From NCBI RefSeq assembly GCF_001884135.1, contig NZ_MAOC01000035.1:1-32752 (forward strand): 32,752 bases of DNA, in the 5' to 3' direction. The notes beneath the pieces are model-generated. The model was not told the DNA's origin. It did not search any database and saw only the letters and a list, made by a program, of their open reading frames with translations. Below, in pieces: positions 22,784-31,425 of this stretch. A program made the translations under genes and the position numbers. How positions within the stretch are numbered: position 1 is the first letter of the stretch; every line of letters begins with the position of its first letter. This DNA is from Bacillus nitratireducens. Lineage in GTDB: Bacteria; Bacillota; Bacilli; Bacillales; Bacillaceae_G.

Positions 22784-22817
22784 ACTATGAAATTCTTTTT
22801 CGGCAAAGGAGACTAAT

Positions 22818-24098
22818 ATGAATAAAAGATATTTTGATACGAGCTTTAGTATTCTACAGTGGTTTGTGTTTTTATTAGCAAATGCAATTGCATTGCCTAT
22901 AATTATTGGTGGCATATTCCATTTATCAATAGAAGATATCTCAACATTAATGCAACGAACTTTTTTAGTTGTGGGAATAAGCTCATTTATACAAGCATGG
23001 TTTGGGCATCGTTATCCCATTGCGGATGGCCCAGCCGGTTCATGGGTAAGTATATTTGTCATATTGGGACAAGTCGCTATGCATCAGGGACAAAGTGCAA
23101 AAGAGGTATTACAACTTTTAGAAGGTGGATTAATTATTGCGGGTATATTACTCTTCGTCCTTGGTATAACAGGGCTTGTTCATGGAATCTTACGTTTATT
23201 TACACCGTTAGTTACAGGAACTTTTCTTTTAATCTTAGCACTTCAGCTTAGTGGTGTGTTACTAAAAGGAATGATGGGATTACAAGGATCTGCAACTCAT
23301 CCCGACTATACAATAGCTACTATTGCGCTCTTTGTTTTTGCCCTTATTACTTTCTTATCAATTAAAGGGAAAGGATGGATGAAAAGTTACGCTGTGTTAC
23401 TTGGAATTTCATGTGGTTGGCTTTTGTATGCAGTATTAGGAAAATCATCTCATATGCCTTCACATACAACGCTAGTTAAGTTACCAGAGATATTTGCTTG
23501 GGGCACACCCAGATTCGATATTGGAATGACTCTAACTGCGACTTTATTTACATTTCTTTTAGTTGCAAATACAATTGCTGCTATTTCGGCTGTAAAACAA
23601 GTGGCTCCGTTATCTAAAAAAAATGAAAAGCAAACACTGAACCGTGGTGTATGGGTCGGAGGTATATCACATATTATCTCATCATTGTTCTCTACAATTG
23701 GAATTGTACCCTTACCTGCATCAGCAGGATTTATTCAACTAACAGGTCAAAAAAAGGTGAAGTCGTTTCTTATAGCAAGTCTTATATTAGCAGGTATTTC
23801 TTTTATCCCCTCAATTGTAAGCTTTATATCCTTGCTACCAGGACCTATTGCTAATGCTGCACTTTTAGCAACATTTGTCCAAGTAATAGGCATTTCATTT
23901 CAATCCATTTTACGTGAAGAATTAAATCAACGCCGATTAACTATATTAGGAATTTCATTATTAATCAGTTTGGGTATAATGTTTCTTCCAGAAAGTGCAT
24001 TTAGCGGAGTTCCTTCTTCCTTACAATATGTTTTAAGTAACGGATTACTCGTAGGTACTATGATCGTTATTTTGCTAGAACAGTTTTGGAAAGAGTAA
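22818..24098 (+). CDS. NCS2-family permease (uracil/xanthine type)
   Basis: A 426-residue membrane transporter with about 12-14 helices. The family hallmarks are the early ADGPAGSW segment and the later GIVPLPASAGFIQLTGQKK region, matching the nucleobase/ascorbate transporter (NCS2) signature region. Known relatives import uracil, xanthine or uric acid with protons or sodium. Its position 130 bp behind the anhydrase-cyanase pair, where E. coli has the unrelated CynX, suggests a link to cyanate or to a nitrogen compound that yields it, but a separate role is possible. AAAGGAG precedes the ATG. Confidence 0.88.
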   Translation: MNKRYFDTSFSILQWFVFLLANAIALPIIIGGIFHLSIEDISTLMQRTFLVVGISSFIQAWFGHRYPIADGPAGSWVSIFVILGQVAMHQGQSAKEVLQLLEGGLIIAGILLFVLGITGLVHGILRLFTPLVTGTFLLILALQLSGVLLKGMMGLQGSATHPDYTIATIALFVFALITFLSIKGKGWMKSYAVLLGISCGWLLYAVLGKSSHMPSHTTLVKLPEIFAWGTPRFDIGMTLTATLFTFLLVANTIAAISAVKQVAPLSKKNEKQTLNRGVWVGGISHIISSLFSTIGIVPLPASAGFIQLTGQKKVKSFLIASLILAGISFIPSIVSFISLLPGPIANAALLATFVQVIGISFQSILREELNQRRLTILGISLLISLGIMFLPESAFSGVPSSLQYVLSNGLLVGTMIVILLEQFWKE

Positions 24099-24113
24099 AA
24101 TTTGTGACTAAGT

Positions 24114-24145
24114 AAAAAAGCGCCCTGATTACAGGGCGCTTTTTT
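24114..24145. terminator. Bidirectional terminator between permease and cereolysin O
   Basis: AAAAAAGCGCCCTG/CAGGGCGCTTTTTT, perfect stem with a 4-base loop, suited to stop both convergent genes. Confidence 0.93.
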
Positions 24146-24149
24146 ATAC

Positions 24150-25688
24150 CTAATGACTAATACTAGCCGTTGGGTATAATGTTGTTCCTCCAATTGAAAC
24201 TTTTATTTCATTTGTTAATGGAACATTTTGTTCATTAATAATTGTTCTCCACCATTCCCATGCAAGACCAGTACATTCTCTAGCCACGATTTTTATATTT
24301 TTTGAATTTGGTGGAAGAGGAATAACTGTAGAGTAATGAGCTGTTTTGTCTCTGCCACTACCATCCCATGTTTTATGTGTTAGTACTTCTTTCCCATTTT
24401 GATCAAATGTGAATTCATCCCAAGATACATCAAATTGAGCAACGTAAGCGCCGTAATGATCAAGTGTCATTTTAGCACTTGAATATTCTGTAGTTGTCGT
24501 CTCAATATAATCTGTATTGTTATGAACAGCAGCAGTTGCATTATCTTTTAAGAAAGTGCTTGTATATGAAATTGGATATGCTGGATTTTTAAAACTTAAT
24601 TCAGCATTATCTTTAATGATATTTCGGATTTCATTGAAATCTTTTGTAACAACCTTGTTATGCTCTTTCGCATCTCCGCCTAATACTACAGCAGTAAAGG
24701 TACTTTCTTCAAAAATATCTTTGTACTGTCCGCTCGTTTCGACGCTGTTATTCTTAAGTAAGGCTTTAAAAGCAGCTTGTACATCTTTACTCTTAGATGT
24801 GGTTTCTAATTTTACATAAACGGTTCTACCATAAGCTACATTTGAAACCATAACAGGTGGAGCTGAATTACTTACTCCTTTACGAGTTAACTCATCAAAA
24901 GTAACACTATTATCAAAAAGATCGGATGGATTGTTAGGTAGCTCAGCACTTACGGTATAAAATATTTGCTTATATGCCGCCACCATCACTTTTTTTTCTC
25001 CATTTGCAACCGCATTAAAATCAATGTTTAGACTGTTATCAAGATATTTAGCGTTAACATTAAGGGCACTTGCGATTTGTGATTTACTATAAACCATAGA
25101 TTCTGTATACTGCATTCTTGCAGGTAACGTATGTGTTTTAGAATACTTTTCATTCCAAGTAGATACTAAATCATCTACTGCTCCAGCCACATTACCATAT
25201 ATCGGATTTTGGACAGTAATTGTATTTTCTTTTCTCATGCCAGGTAAGTCTATACTAATATTCAAAGGTTTTCTCTTAGCCACTAATAAACTCGGTTGAT
25301 TGTCTGCAAAAGCTTTATTTGCAAGTTGTACCGCTCCTGGATACGTACGATTCACCACAGAATCAATAATCGAAATATCGACTGGTGAAGTTGTAAGTGA
25401 TTTTTTCTCGCGTTCCACTACTACAAATTTACCATTTGAATTGATACTTTCTTTCGGAACAAAACTCTCTACTTTATCACCATTTACAGCTAAAACCTCT
25501 TGATTATTATATTTAAGGCTTGCTATACCTGTATCAATACCACTAGCATTTTTGGTTACATCAGTTGCATTACCTACTTGTGTTTCTGCGAAGGAAATAG
25601 ATGAATAATTAATAGTGCATAGACTAACTAATAAACATGCAAGGAACTTTCTTTTTTTAGTGTTTTTCTTAATATTCAGAAAAATCAC
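24150..25688 (-). CDS. clo: Cereolysin O, thiol-activated cholesterol-dependent cytolysin
   Basis: A 512-residue secreted pore-forming toxin that oligomerises on cholesterol-containing membranes. Signal peptide about residues 1-34 (ends SISFAE). Domains 1-3 span about 50-400. Domain 4 carries the undecapeptide [11 protein letters not shown] at 471-481 (Cys472) and the cholesterol-recognising Thr503-Leu504 pair in GGTTLYP. The sequence is nearly the same as anthrolysin O as I recall it, but differs in the mature N-terminus, fitting cereolysin/thuringiolysin O. The start is GTG at 25688 with a poor ribosome site (GGGG adjacent). It is 59 bp downstream of a 26-residue peptide gene and shares its PlcR-type promoter. 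Confidence 0.98.
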   Translation of the reverse strand: MIFLNIKKNTKKRKFLACLLVSLCTINYSSISFAETQVGNATDVTKNASGIDTGIASLKYNNQEVLAVNGDKVESFVPKESINSNGKFVVVEREKKSLTTSPVDISIIDSVVNRTYPGAVQLANKAFADNQPSLLVAKRKPLNISIDLPGMRKENTITVQNPIYGNVAGAVDDLVSTWNEKYSKTHTLPARMQYTESMVYSKSQIASALNVNAKYLDNSLNIDFNAVANGEKKVMVAAYKQIFYTVSAELPNNPSDLFDNSVTFDELTRKGVSNSAPPVMVSNVAYGRTVYVKLETTSKSKDVQAAFKALLKNNSVETSGQYKDIFEESTFTAVVLGGDAKEHNKVVTKDFNEIRNIIKDNAELSFKNPAYPISYTSTFLKDNATAAVHNNTDYIETTTTEYSSAKMTLDHYGAYVAQFDVSWDEFTFDQNGKEVLTHKTWDGSGRDKTAHYSTVIPLPPNSKNIKIVARECTGLAWEWWRTIINEQNVPLTNEIKVSIGGTTLYPTASISH

Positions 25689-25747
25689 CCCGTTCTTTTT
25701 TTAGTAAAATATTATAATGATTGATAAATGATAGCTAACTAATAAAC

Positions 25748-25828
25748 CTACATAAATGCTTTTAAAAGTTCTTGAATTAACGGGATTACGCCACCTACAA
25801 ATTTCAAAACTGCCATTGCGATTTCCAT
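25748..25828 (-). CDS. 26-residue amphipathic peptide, PSM-like, upstream of clo
   Basis: A complete small ORF with an excellent ribosome site (AAAAAAGGAGG, 7 bases before the ATG). The peptide starts MEIAMAVLKF and ends IQELLKAFM. It is almost wholly hydrophobic except Glu2, Lys9, Gln19, Glu20 and Lys23, plus Gly12-13 and Pro16. These lie at spacings of 3, 4 or 7 and would form one face of a helix, giving a neutral amphipathic helix without a signal sequence. This is the format of Staphylococcus alpha-type phenol-soluble modulins. It is the first gene after the PlcR-type promoter and precedes clo by 59 bp with no terminator. Function is inference; coding is well supported. Confidence 0.82.
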   Translation of the reverse strand: MEIAMAVLKFVGGVIPLIQELLKAFM

Positions 25829-25881
25829 ATTATTTCCTCCTTTTTTATTGCTACGAAAATGTGATTAATCTTTATGCCCTC

Positions 25882-25910
25882 ATTATAGTGACACCTTACA
25901 CTTTTATCAA
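25882..25910 (-). promoter_or_regulatory. Promoter of the peptide-clo transcript
   Basis: TTGATA (25905-25910) and TATAAT (25882-25887) with a 17-bp spacer on the minus strand. Predicted start near 25875, about 47 nt before the peptide ATG and 190 nt before clo. Confidence 0.82.
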
Positions 25911-25920
25911 TACACTCTGA

Positions 25921-25936
25921 TATGCAATATTACATA
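25921..25936. promoter_or_regulatory. PlcR box
   Basis: TATGCAATATTACATA matches the PlcR recognition pattern TATGNANNNNTNCATA at every fixed position. It lies 10 bp upstream of the -35, so PlcR-PapR quorum-sensing activation of the peptide-clo unit is expected. Confidence 0.93.
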
Positions 25937-26033
25937 TAAAAAACAAGCTGAATTCTTATAAGAAGTTATACAGAGAAAATTTTTCCGTTTGGTAGATACT
26001 TGAAAAATTGAAGCATTCCTTTGCATTTTATGA

Positions 26034-26165
26034 GTAATTTACAAGTTTATTGTTGGAATCATCGCAGGACTGGAAGTAATGAAATACCCGTGGGACTGTT
26101 ACCAACAACCAGAAACATTAAGAGTTATCATGGGCAATCGCATAAAAAAAAGCTGCTACCTATAA
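26034..26165 (+). pseudogene. Short open stretch, possible gene remnant
   Basis: An open frame of 43 codons between stops reads VIYKFIVGIIAGLEV, then from an ATG at 26079 MKYPWDCYQQPETLR and IMGNRIKKSCYL. The composition looks protein-like rather than random (Trp, Pro, Cys, Gln-Gln-Pro) and the strand is opposite to its neighbours. There is no good ribosome site, and its end runs into the siderophore operon's terminator. I do not recognise it; it may be a relic of a larger gene. Confidence 0.3.
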
Positions 26166-26183
26166 AATACAGACAGCAACTTT
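26149..26183 (-). terminator. Terminator of the siderophore ABC operon
   Basis: On the minus strand AAAGTTGCT pairs with AGCAGCTTT (one G-U) around a 17-base loop, followed by TTTTTTTT. It lies about 30 bases after the ATPase stop codon. Confidence 0.82.
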
Positions 26184-26213
26184 AACTAGAGTATACAATT
26201 TGATTTTCTATAA

Positions 26214-26966
26214 CTAATAAACAGCGATTGGCCCATAAGGGCCATTGATAATTTCTATTTTTGTTTCAAAAATATCTGTTAAAATTGTTGGGTCCATAAC
26301 CTCTTCTACTGTTCCAAAAGCAGCAATTTGTCCATCCTTCATAGCACAAATTTTATCCGAATATTTGGCTGCAAAATTTATGTCATGCATAACAGTCAAA
26401 ATTGTTCTTCCAAATTCATTAGCTGCACGTCTCAAATGCTCCATCATTTGAACAGAACGAGCAACATCAAGGTTGTTCAGAGGCTCGTCCAAAAGCACAT
26501 ATTCAGTCTCTTGGCACAATACCATCGCTACATATGCCCTTTGTCTTTGACCACCAGAAAGCTCATCTAAATATCTATTCTCTAAACTAGTTAAATCTAA
26601 GAAATCGATATATTTAGAAATGATAACCTCATCTTCTTTAGTTAATCTTCCCTTTGAATAAGGAAAGCGCCCAAATCCAACTAGTTGTCTAATAGTAAGC
26701 CTCGTTACAAAATGATTTTCTTGTCGCAATATAGTCAAAATTTTTGCTAAGTCTTTTGATTTGGATTCAGAAACATCCATATTCGCTACTTGAATTTGAC
26801 CTTCATCCATATCCAAAAGTCTTCCAATCATCAATAGTGTCGTTGACTTTCCAGCGCCATTTGGTCCAATTAAAGAAGTAAAGCCCGCTTTTGGTATTTC
26901 AATATCCAAAGGTCCTATTTTTACCTTATCAGTATAGAACTTTTTAACATTATCAATTTTTATCAT
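26214..26966 (-). CDS. Petrobactin-type siderophore ABC transporter, ATPase
   Basis: A 250-residue cytoplasmic ATPase that powers iron-siderophore import. Walker A GPNGAGKST (about residues 34-42), Q-loop LRQENHF, signature LSGGQRQRAYVAM, Walker B YVLLDEPLNNLD, and the H-loop MHD. It is last in the operon and overlaps the preceding permease by 4 bp (ATGA). It corresponds to B. subtilis YclP and the FatE protein of the B. anthracis/B. cereus petrobactin system. Ferric uptake control comes from the Fur box ahead of the first gene. Confidence 0.93.
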   Translation of the reverse strand: MIKIDNVKKFYTDKVKIGPLDIEIPKAGFTSLIGPNGAGKSTTLLMIGRLLDMDEGQIQVANMDVSESKSKDLAKILTILRQENHFVTRLTIRQLVGFGRFPYSKGRLTKEDEVIISKYIDFLDLTSLENRYLDELSGGQRQRAYVAMVLCQETEYVLLDEPLNNLDVARSVQMMEHLRRAANEFGRTILTVMHDINFAAKYSDKICAMKDGQIAAFGTVEEVMDPTILTDIFETKIEIINGPYGPIAVY

Positions 26967-28027
26967 AAAGCCCTCTTCCTTAAAACTATAGTTAAGAATA
27001 TGATTCCACCAAATAATTCAATAATAACTGAAACTACACCTTGAGCATTGAATACATGATACATTAAAAAGTATGCACTCGTCATTATTAAAAATCCTAT
27101 TGCAAAAGCCATTGGAAAAATATATCTATGATCATAAGTTGACGCCGCCTGATAACTCAAAGTTGCCACTAAAAAGCCGTAGAACGTAAGTGGTCCAATT
27201 AGAGCTGTTGAGATGGACATCAAAATAGCAACTAATACAAGCGTATAAATTACACTAGGTTGATATTTAACCCCAAAGGAAGTAGCAACATCCTTTCCAA
27301 GTGATAAAATATTCAACTTCTTAGAATGAGCAAAAATTAATACCGCTACAATTATAATCATAGGAATTACAACAGGAAAATATGCAGGATCTGCATGATT
27401 AACAGAACCAAATAATTTCGCTTGTAAAATATCAAACTCTGAAGGCGCAAGTAGCTTTCTCATAAAAGCTGACACGGAATTCAGTCCAGTACCAATAATA
27501 ATTCCAACTAAAAGCATAAGTTGTAAATTCCCGTATTTACCGGAAAGTAACCATCCATAAAGTATCAAACTCATCAAGACCATAGCAACAACTTGGAATA
27601 AAAATGATCCAATTCCATTAAAGTTTATTAATGCACTAGCACCAAAGAAGAATATTGTACTCGTATGAATTGCTGAATAAAGTGATTCGAAACCTAAAAG
27701 CGAAGGAGTAATAATCTTATTGTTCGTAATAGATTGGAAAGCAACTGTCGACAAGCTATGGCAAACTGCAGCAATAATCATCGCAACAATAGCTATTATC
27801 CTTCTCTTAACAACTGGGATAAAAGAAGGTGAATCTATCGGAACTGGATTGTTATAAACTAAAAGTCCATATGAAGAAAGGAGACCTAAAGCGATCAATG
27901 TTATTAGTACAATCCAATAACGTCTTGCTTCCTTCTTAGAACGAAAAGCGCTAGCTGATCTACTTTCATTATGAAGGCTAGAATCGATTTCGACATTTTC
28001 TTTATTTCTATAGTCTAATGTGATCAT
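26963..28027 (-). CDS. Petrobactin-type siderophore ABC transporter, permease 2
   Basis: A 354-residue FecCD-type permease with about nine or ten helices after a 35-residue hydrophilic N-terminus. Family features: SLGKDVATSFGVKYQ (the cytoplasmic loop that contacts the ATPase), GPLTFYGFLVA, and the C-terminal GGIIFLTIVLRK. It overlaps the upstream permease by 4 bp and the ATPase by 4 bp, so the three proteins are translationally coupled. AAGGAGG precedes the ATG. It forms the channel as a heterodimer with the other permease. YclO/FatC-D-like; the individual letter name is not certain. Confidence 0.92.
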   Translation of the reverse strand: MITLDYRNKENVEIDSSLHNESRSASAFRSKKEARRYWIVLITLIALGLLSSYGLLVYNNPVPIDSPSFIPVVKRRIIAIVAMIIAAVCHSLSTVAFQSITNNKIITPSLLGFESLYSAIHTSTIFFFGASALINFNGIGSFLFQVVAMVLMSLILYGWLLSGKYGNLQLMLLVGIIIGTGLNSVSAFMRKLLAPSEFDILQAKLFGSVNHADPAYFPVVIPMIIIVAVLIFAHSKKLNILSLGKDVATSFGVKYQPSVIYTLVLVAILMSISTALIGPLTFYGFLVATLSYQAASTYDHRYIFPMAFAIGFLIMTSAYFLMYHVFNAQGVVSVIIELFGGIIFLTIVLRKRAL

Positions 28028-29040
28028 CGCAGCCTCCTTGGTTTTCTTTTTCTCAATAAAATAGTAATAAATACGACTGCTCCCACTGTTGCAAGTATTA
28101 AAGAAACAGGCACTTCAAAAGGTTTTATAATTGTTCGAGAAATGATGTCACAGGCAGTTATTGTCCCCATTCCGATCACACATACCCAAGGTAAATTACT
28201 CCTAAGATCATCTCCCCTAAACATTGAAACAATGTTTGGAACAATTAATCCCAAGAAAGGTAAGTTTCCAATAACAGCTGCAACAATTCCAACTGCAACA
28301 GAGATAAGGCCAGTCCCAAAAAGAACAATTCTATTGTAATTAACTCCAAGGCTTGTTGCGACATCTTCTCCTAGTCCAGCTAAAGTCAATCTATTAGCAT
28401 ACATAAAAATAAGAAAAGTAACGATAACAATCAGCCATAAATATTCATATCTTCCCACCTGAACGGTAGCAAATGAACCTACGAACCAAGTTTCAATACT
28501 TTGCGTCATTTGAAAAAGGAGTCCCAAAAAAGTAGACACTGCAGAAATAACTGCTCCAAGCATCAATCCAATAATAGGGACAATTAAAGACGAACGAAGT
28601 TTAACTCTTCTTAAAAACAGAAAGAAAATCATAGTTCCTATAAAAGAAAAAATGATTGCACCAGTCATTCTTTGAACTAAAGTCGGGGCAGGAAATAATA
28701 AATATACAAAAAGCAGGCCTAAGCCTGACCATTCAATAGTCCCCGTTGTAGTAGGTTCAACAAAACGATTCTGTGTAATTAGTTGCATTACGAGCCCCGC
28801 CATCGCCATTGCAGCTCCAGTAAGCATTAATGCAACTGTTCTCGGAACACGAGTGATGAAAAACATCTCCATTCCGTCCTCTTGTCCACGTATATCATAA
28901 ACTCCAGTAAACAGTGATATAATCCCTAAAATTATAACAACTATAATCGCTATTATAAAAGGTTTTGTCCATATTTTATTGTGATTATAAAACTGGGGTT
29001 GAGAAATATTCTCAACCCTAGAAATCATATTTTTTGACAC
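28024..29040 (-). CDS. Petrobactin-type siderophore ABC transporter, permease 1
   Basis: A 338-residue FecCD-type permease. Features: VPRTVALMLTGAAMAMAGLVMQLITQN near the N-terminus (split over residues 65-91), GLGEDVATSLGVNY (ATPase-contact loop), LGLIVPNIV and the C-terminal GAVVFITILLRK. It starts with GTG at 29040; AAAGGAG is 9 bases upstream. The gap to the receptor gene is only 19 bp. YclN/FatD-like partner of the permease encoded next. Confidence 0.92.
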   Translation of the reverse strand: MSKNMISRVENISQPQFYNHNKIWTKPFIIAIIVVIILGIISLFTGVYDIRGQEDGMEMFFITRVPRTVALMLTGAAMAMAGLVMQLITQNRFVEPTTTGTIEWSGLGLLFVYLLFPAPTLVQRMTGAIIFSFIGTMIFFLFLRRVKLRSSLIVPIIGLMLGAVISAVSTFLGLLFQMTQSIETWFVGSFATVQVGRYEYLWLIVIVTFLIFMYANRLTLAGLGEDVATSLGVNYNRIVLFGTGLISVAVGIVAAVIGNLPFLGLIVPNIVSMFRGDDLRSNLPWVCVIGMGTITACDIISRTIIKPFEVPVSLILATVGAVVFITILLRKRKPRRLR

Positions 29041-29059
29041 TGTTTCGTACTCCTTTACA

Positions 29060-30073
29060 CTACTTAGCTAAAGTTTTTGCGATATTTCCAAATAACTCTA
29101 TATAAGTCTGAATTGATTCATTTGTGTAAGTATCTGCTGGTGCATAAACAACTTGTTTTTTAGAAACAGCAGTTGTGTTTTGAAGAGCTGGTGATTTAGA
29201 AATAACATCTTGAGCAGGAGCTGAAGTAGCAGCATCAGATGTTGCAGCATCACGATCTAATACGAAAAGCCAATCAGGATTTGTTTGTGCAATAGCTTCA
29301 ACAGAAACGTCATCACCTTTATGACCTGCAGTAGAATTAGCAACTTCTAGTGCTGGAGTCCAACCGAAAATTTCATACATTGGTCCCCAAACGCGACCAG
29401 AATGTGGAGCAGCAAAACCAATATTTCCACCAGTAACAATAACACTCATAACTTTATCTTTTCCATTATAAGCAGATTTTACTTTTTCAATAGATTTATC
29501 AAAATCAGCTACTACTTGTTTAGCTTCTTTATCTTTATCAAAGATTTTCCCTAAAGTAATTGTAGAATCTTTAAGTCCTTTTACTAAGTTTTCGCCAGGC
29601 TTAGTAGCTTTCTCAGAAACATCAACATTAAGGTCAATAACAGCTGCATTTGGCACTAATTTTTTGATTTCTTCGTAATGACCAGCAAATCTTTGACCAA
29701 CGATTACAAGTTCAGGGTTTGCTGCTGCAATAATTTCAAGATTTGGTTCGCGGTGATTCCCAATATTTTTAACTGAATCATCTTTTACATATGCTGAATC
29801 TGCAGGCATTACATCCTTTGGAGCAGCCGCTAATTTAATTCCCCAATCAGCTAAAGTTTCAAAAGTTCTATTATCTAAAGCAACTACATTCTTTGGATTT
29901 ACAGGGACTTTAACAGTTCCATGTGCATCAGTGATTTCAACCGTTTTTTGCTTATCACTACTATCACCTTTATTAGCTTTCGAAGTTTCCTTACTTGAAT
30001 CTGAGCAAGCTACTAACATTAAAGTGAAAATTGCTAGAATACTTACTAATTTTAAAAGCATAGTTTTTTTCAT
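29060..30073 (-). CDS. fatB: Siderophore-binding lipoprotein, FatB-like (petrobactin receptor)
   Basis: A 337-residue substrate-binding lipoprotein of the FhuD/FecB type, anchored to the outer face of the membrane at Cys23 (lipobox LVAC). The fold signature is VVALDNRTFETLADWGIK, then EPNLEIIAAANPELVIVGQR, IGFAAPHSGRVWGP, and ending with IQTYIELFGNIAKTLA. It resembles B. subtilis YclQ and the B. cereus group FatB, which bind ferric petrobactin and related catecholates; this is from family knowledge. The ATG at 30073 follows AAGGAG; an upstream ATG (30121) would add a charged stretch before the signal peptide. First gene of a four-gene operon. Confidence 0.92.
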   Translation of the reverse strand: MKKTMLLKLVSILAIFTLMLVACSDSSKETSKANKGDSSDKQKTVEITDAHGTVKVPVNPKNVVALDNRTFETLADWGIKLAAAPKDVMPADSAYVKDDSVKNIGNHREPNLEIIAAANPELVIVGQRFAGHYEEIKKLVPNAAVIDLNVDVSEKATKPGENLVKGLKDSTITLGKIFDKDKEAKQVVADFDKSIEKVKSAYNGKDKVMSVIVTGGNIGFAAPHSGRVWGPMYEIFGWTPALEVANSTAGHKGDDVSVEAIAQTNPDWLFVLDRDAATSDAATSAPAQDVISKSPALQNTTAVSKKQVVYAPADTYTNESIQTYIELFGNIAKTLAK

Positions 30074-30163
30074 ACGTATACTCCTTATTATGTAATTTAG
30101 TTTGAAAATGATGACGTCCATAGATTAAATTAGATAGTAACTTTTATGTATCTAAATTGCTAT

Positions 30164-30178
30164 TGATAATCATTTTCA
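30164..30178. promoter_or_regulatory. Fur box of the fat operon
   Basis: TGATAATCATTTTCA matches the 7-1-7 Fur consensus TGATAATNATTATCA at 14 of 15 positions, about 90 bp upstream of the fatB start. Iron-dependent repression by Fur is expected. The exact promoter elements are not clear. Confidence 0.88.
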
Positions 30179-30276
30179 TTTGAATATCCTGTTAATAAGT
30201 ATAGTCATTAATTCTGTGAAAATCTTGTGAATGGTGTGAGTTAATAAAATTAAAAATAAATTAGATACAGTCTCAT

Positions 30277-30384
30277 CTAATGCGCACCAGAGTCATCCCC
30301 CACACGTACTAACCAATAGATTGGCACCTTATAAACCATGATTTCTACTGCAAAAAAATGCCCATTAATAGCTAATTTTTTCAT
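30277..30384 (-). other. Short ORF of uncertain reality
   Basis: The frame from an ATG at 30384 encodes 35 residues (MKKLAINGHFFAVEIMV, then VPIYWLVRVGDDSGAH) and is open for a further 23 codons upstream. The composition is protein-like, but the ribosome site is weak (AGG 10 bases upstream). It follows the response regulator on the same strand and could be a relic of a cotranscribed gene. The rest of 30179-30467 shows only an inverted repeat ATAGTTTC/GAAACTAT (30415-30449). Confidence 0.25.
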
Positions 30385-30467
30385 AATCCATTGCCTGATA
30401 GCAATCTTCTTTTTATAGTTTCCGTCTTTTAATATTTCACAGAAACTATTTTATTATCTTATTTTTA

Positions 30468-31145
30468 TCATTCAACCATTGAATAGCCTCTGCCATGTAT
30501 CGTTTGAATATATCTGTCTTTCTTCTCGCACTTTAACTTTTTTCTTACATACCCAATATATAAATCTACTACATTTGGATTTACTACTACGTTATCTCCC
30601 CAAACCTGGTTCAAAAGCATTTCACGGCTCAATATTGTATTTTTATTCTTGATTAAAAATACAAGTAAATCGTACTCGCGCTTCGTAAGCGAAAGATTTT
30701 CACCACTTTTTTTCACAATATTGCTAGATGCATCAACAAAGAGATCTTTAAACTGAAAAAAGTTTGTCTCATTTTGCTGGATATATTCACTTCTCCTTAA
30801 AATAGCTTGAACCCTTGCTACTAATTCTTCTTTCACAAATGGTTTTCTTATATAATCATCTGCTCCTGCTTGTAACCCTGCTATGCAATCCTTACTAGAA
30901 ATATTGTCGGTCACAATAATGATCGGTGTCGTTTTAACAAGTCGTATTTGTCTGCAAATTTCTGGCCCCGATATATTTAATGAATCCCAATCCAATATGA
31001 TAATATCCCAATCTTGTTCATATACTATATTTAAACCTTGGTTTTCATTGTGAAGTTTTAAAATGAAATGGCCTTCTTGCGTTAGACCGCTTACGATTTT
31101 CTTTGCTAAAGACCTTTCATTCTTAATTACTAACACCTGCCTCAC
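30468..31145 (-). CDS. Orphan OmpR-family response regulator with atypical acidic pocket
   Basis: A 225-residue two-component regulator. The receiver domain (1-115) has the phospho-acceptor Asp52 (IIILDWDSLN), Thr79 and Lys101 (YIRKPF), but the conserved acidic pair near residue 9 is Asn-Glu (VLVIKNER) rather than Asp-Asp or Asp-Glu, so magnesium binding may be weakened. The C-terminal winged helix is intact (LTKREYDLLVFL, GDNVVVNPNVVDLYIGYVRKKL, IQTIHGRGYSM). No histidine kinase is encoded in the window. The start is GTG at 31145 with GAGGTGA 7 bases upstream. Confidence 0.92.
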   Translation of the reverse strand: MRQVLVIKNERSLAKKIVSGLTQEGHFILKLHNENQGLNIVYEQDWDIIILDWDSLNISGPEICRQIRLVKTTPIIIVTDNISSKDCIAGLQAGADDYIRKPFVKEELVARVQAILRRSEYIQQNETNFFQFKDLFVDASSNIVKKSGENLSLTKREYDLLVFLIKNKNTILSREMLLNQVWGDNVVVNPNVVDLYIGYVRKKLKCEKKDRYIQTIHGRGYSMVE

Positions 31146-31333
31146 CGATGGTTCACCTCTACTTCAATATAACTTGGTTAGATAAAAAATCATCTCAAAA
31201 AAATATTTTAAGATTTATAAATATAAAACCCCTAAAAAAAGCCATTATAACAGCTTATTAGGAGAACTCAATATAATCTTACAATAGATATGAATAGAAA
31301 CACAAAGGATATGAAGATTTAAATACATATTAT

Positions 31334-31425
31334 TTAATCATTAAGGGCATCTATAGTATCTATCTGCTTATCATCAATAACTATTTCTTCATTTTCTGTT
31401 TTAGGGGTACCGCCCTCCCCCCCCC
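31334..31425 (-). pseudogene. C-terminal gene relic interrupted at a C9/G9 tract
   Basis: On the minus strand the frame ending at TAA (31334-31336) reads GGEGGTPKTENEEI, then VIDDKQIDTIDALND: acidic and protein-like. It opens at a run of nine G (C9 on the plus strand, 31417-31425), before which a TGA stops it. With eight G the frame would join ATG-CTT-AAG-TTG-ATG upstream and give a 34-residue ORF. There is no ribosome site before that ATG. A relic of a longer gene or a slippage switch are both possible. Confidence 0.4.

Noticed and set aside
26149-26183. Hairpin as the 3' end of the plus-strand open stretch at 26034
   Set aside because: The T-run is on the minus strand, directly behind the ATPase gene, so it belongs to the siderophore operon.
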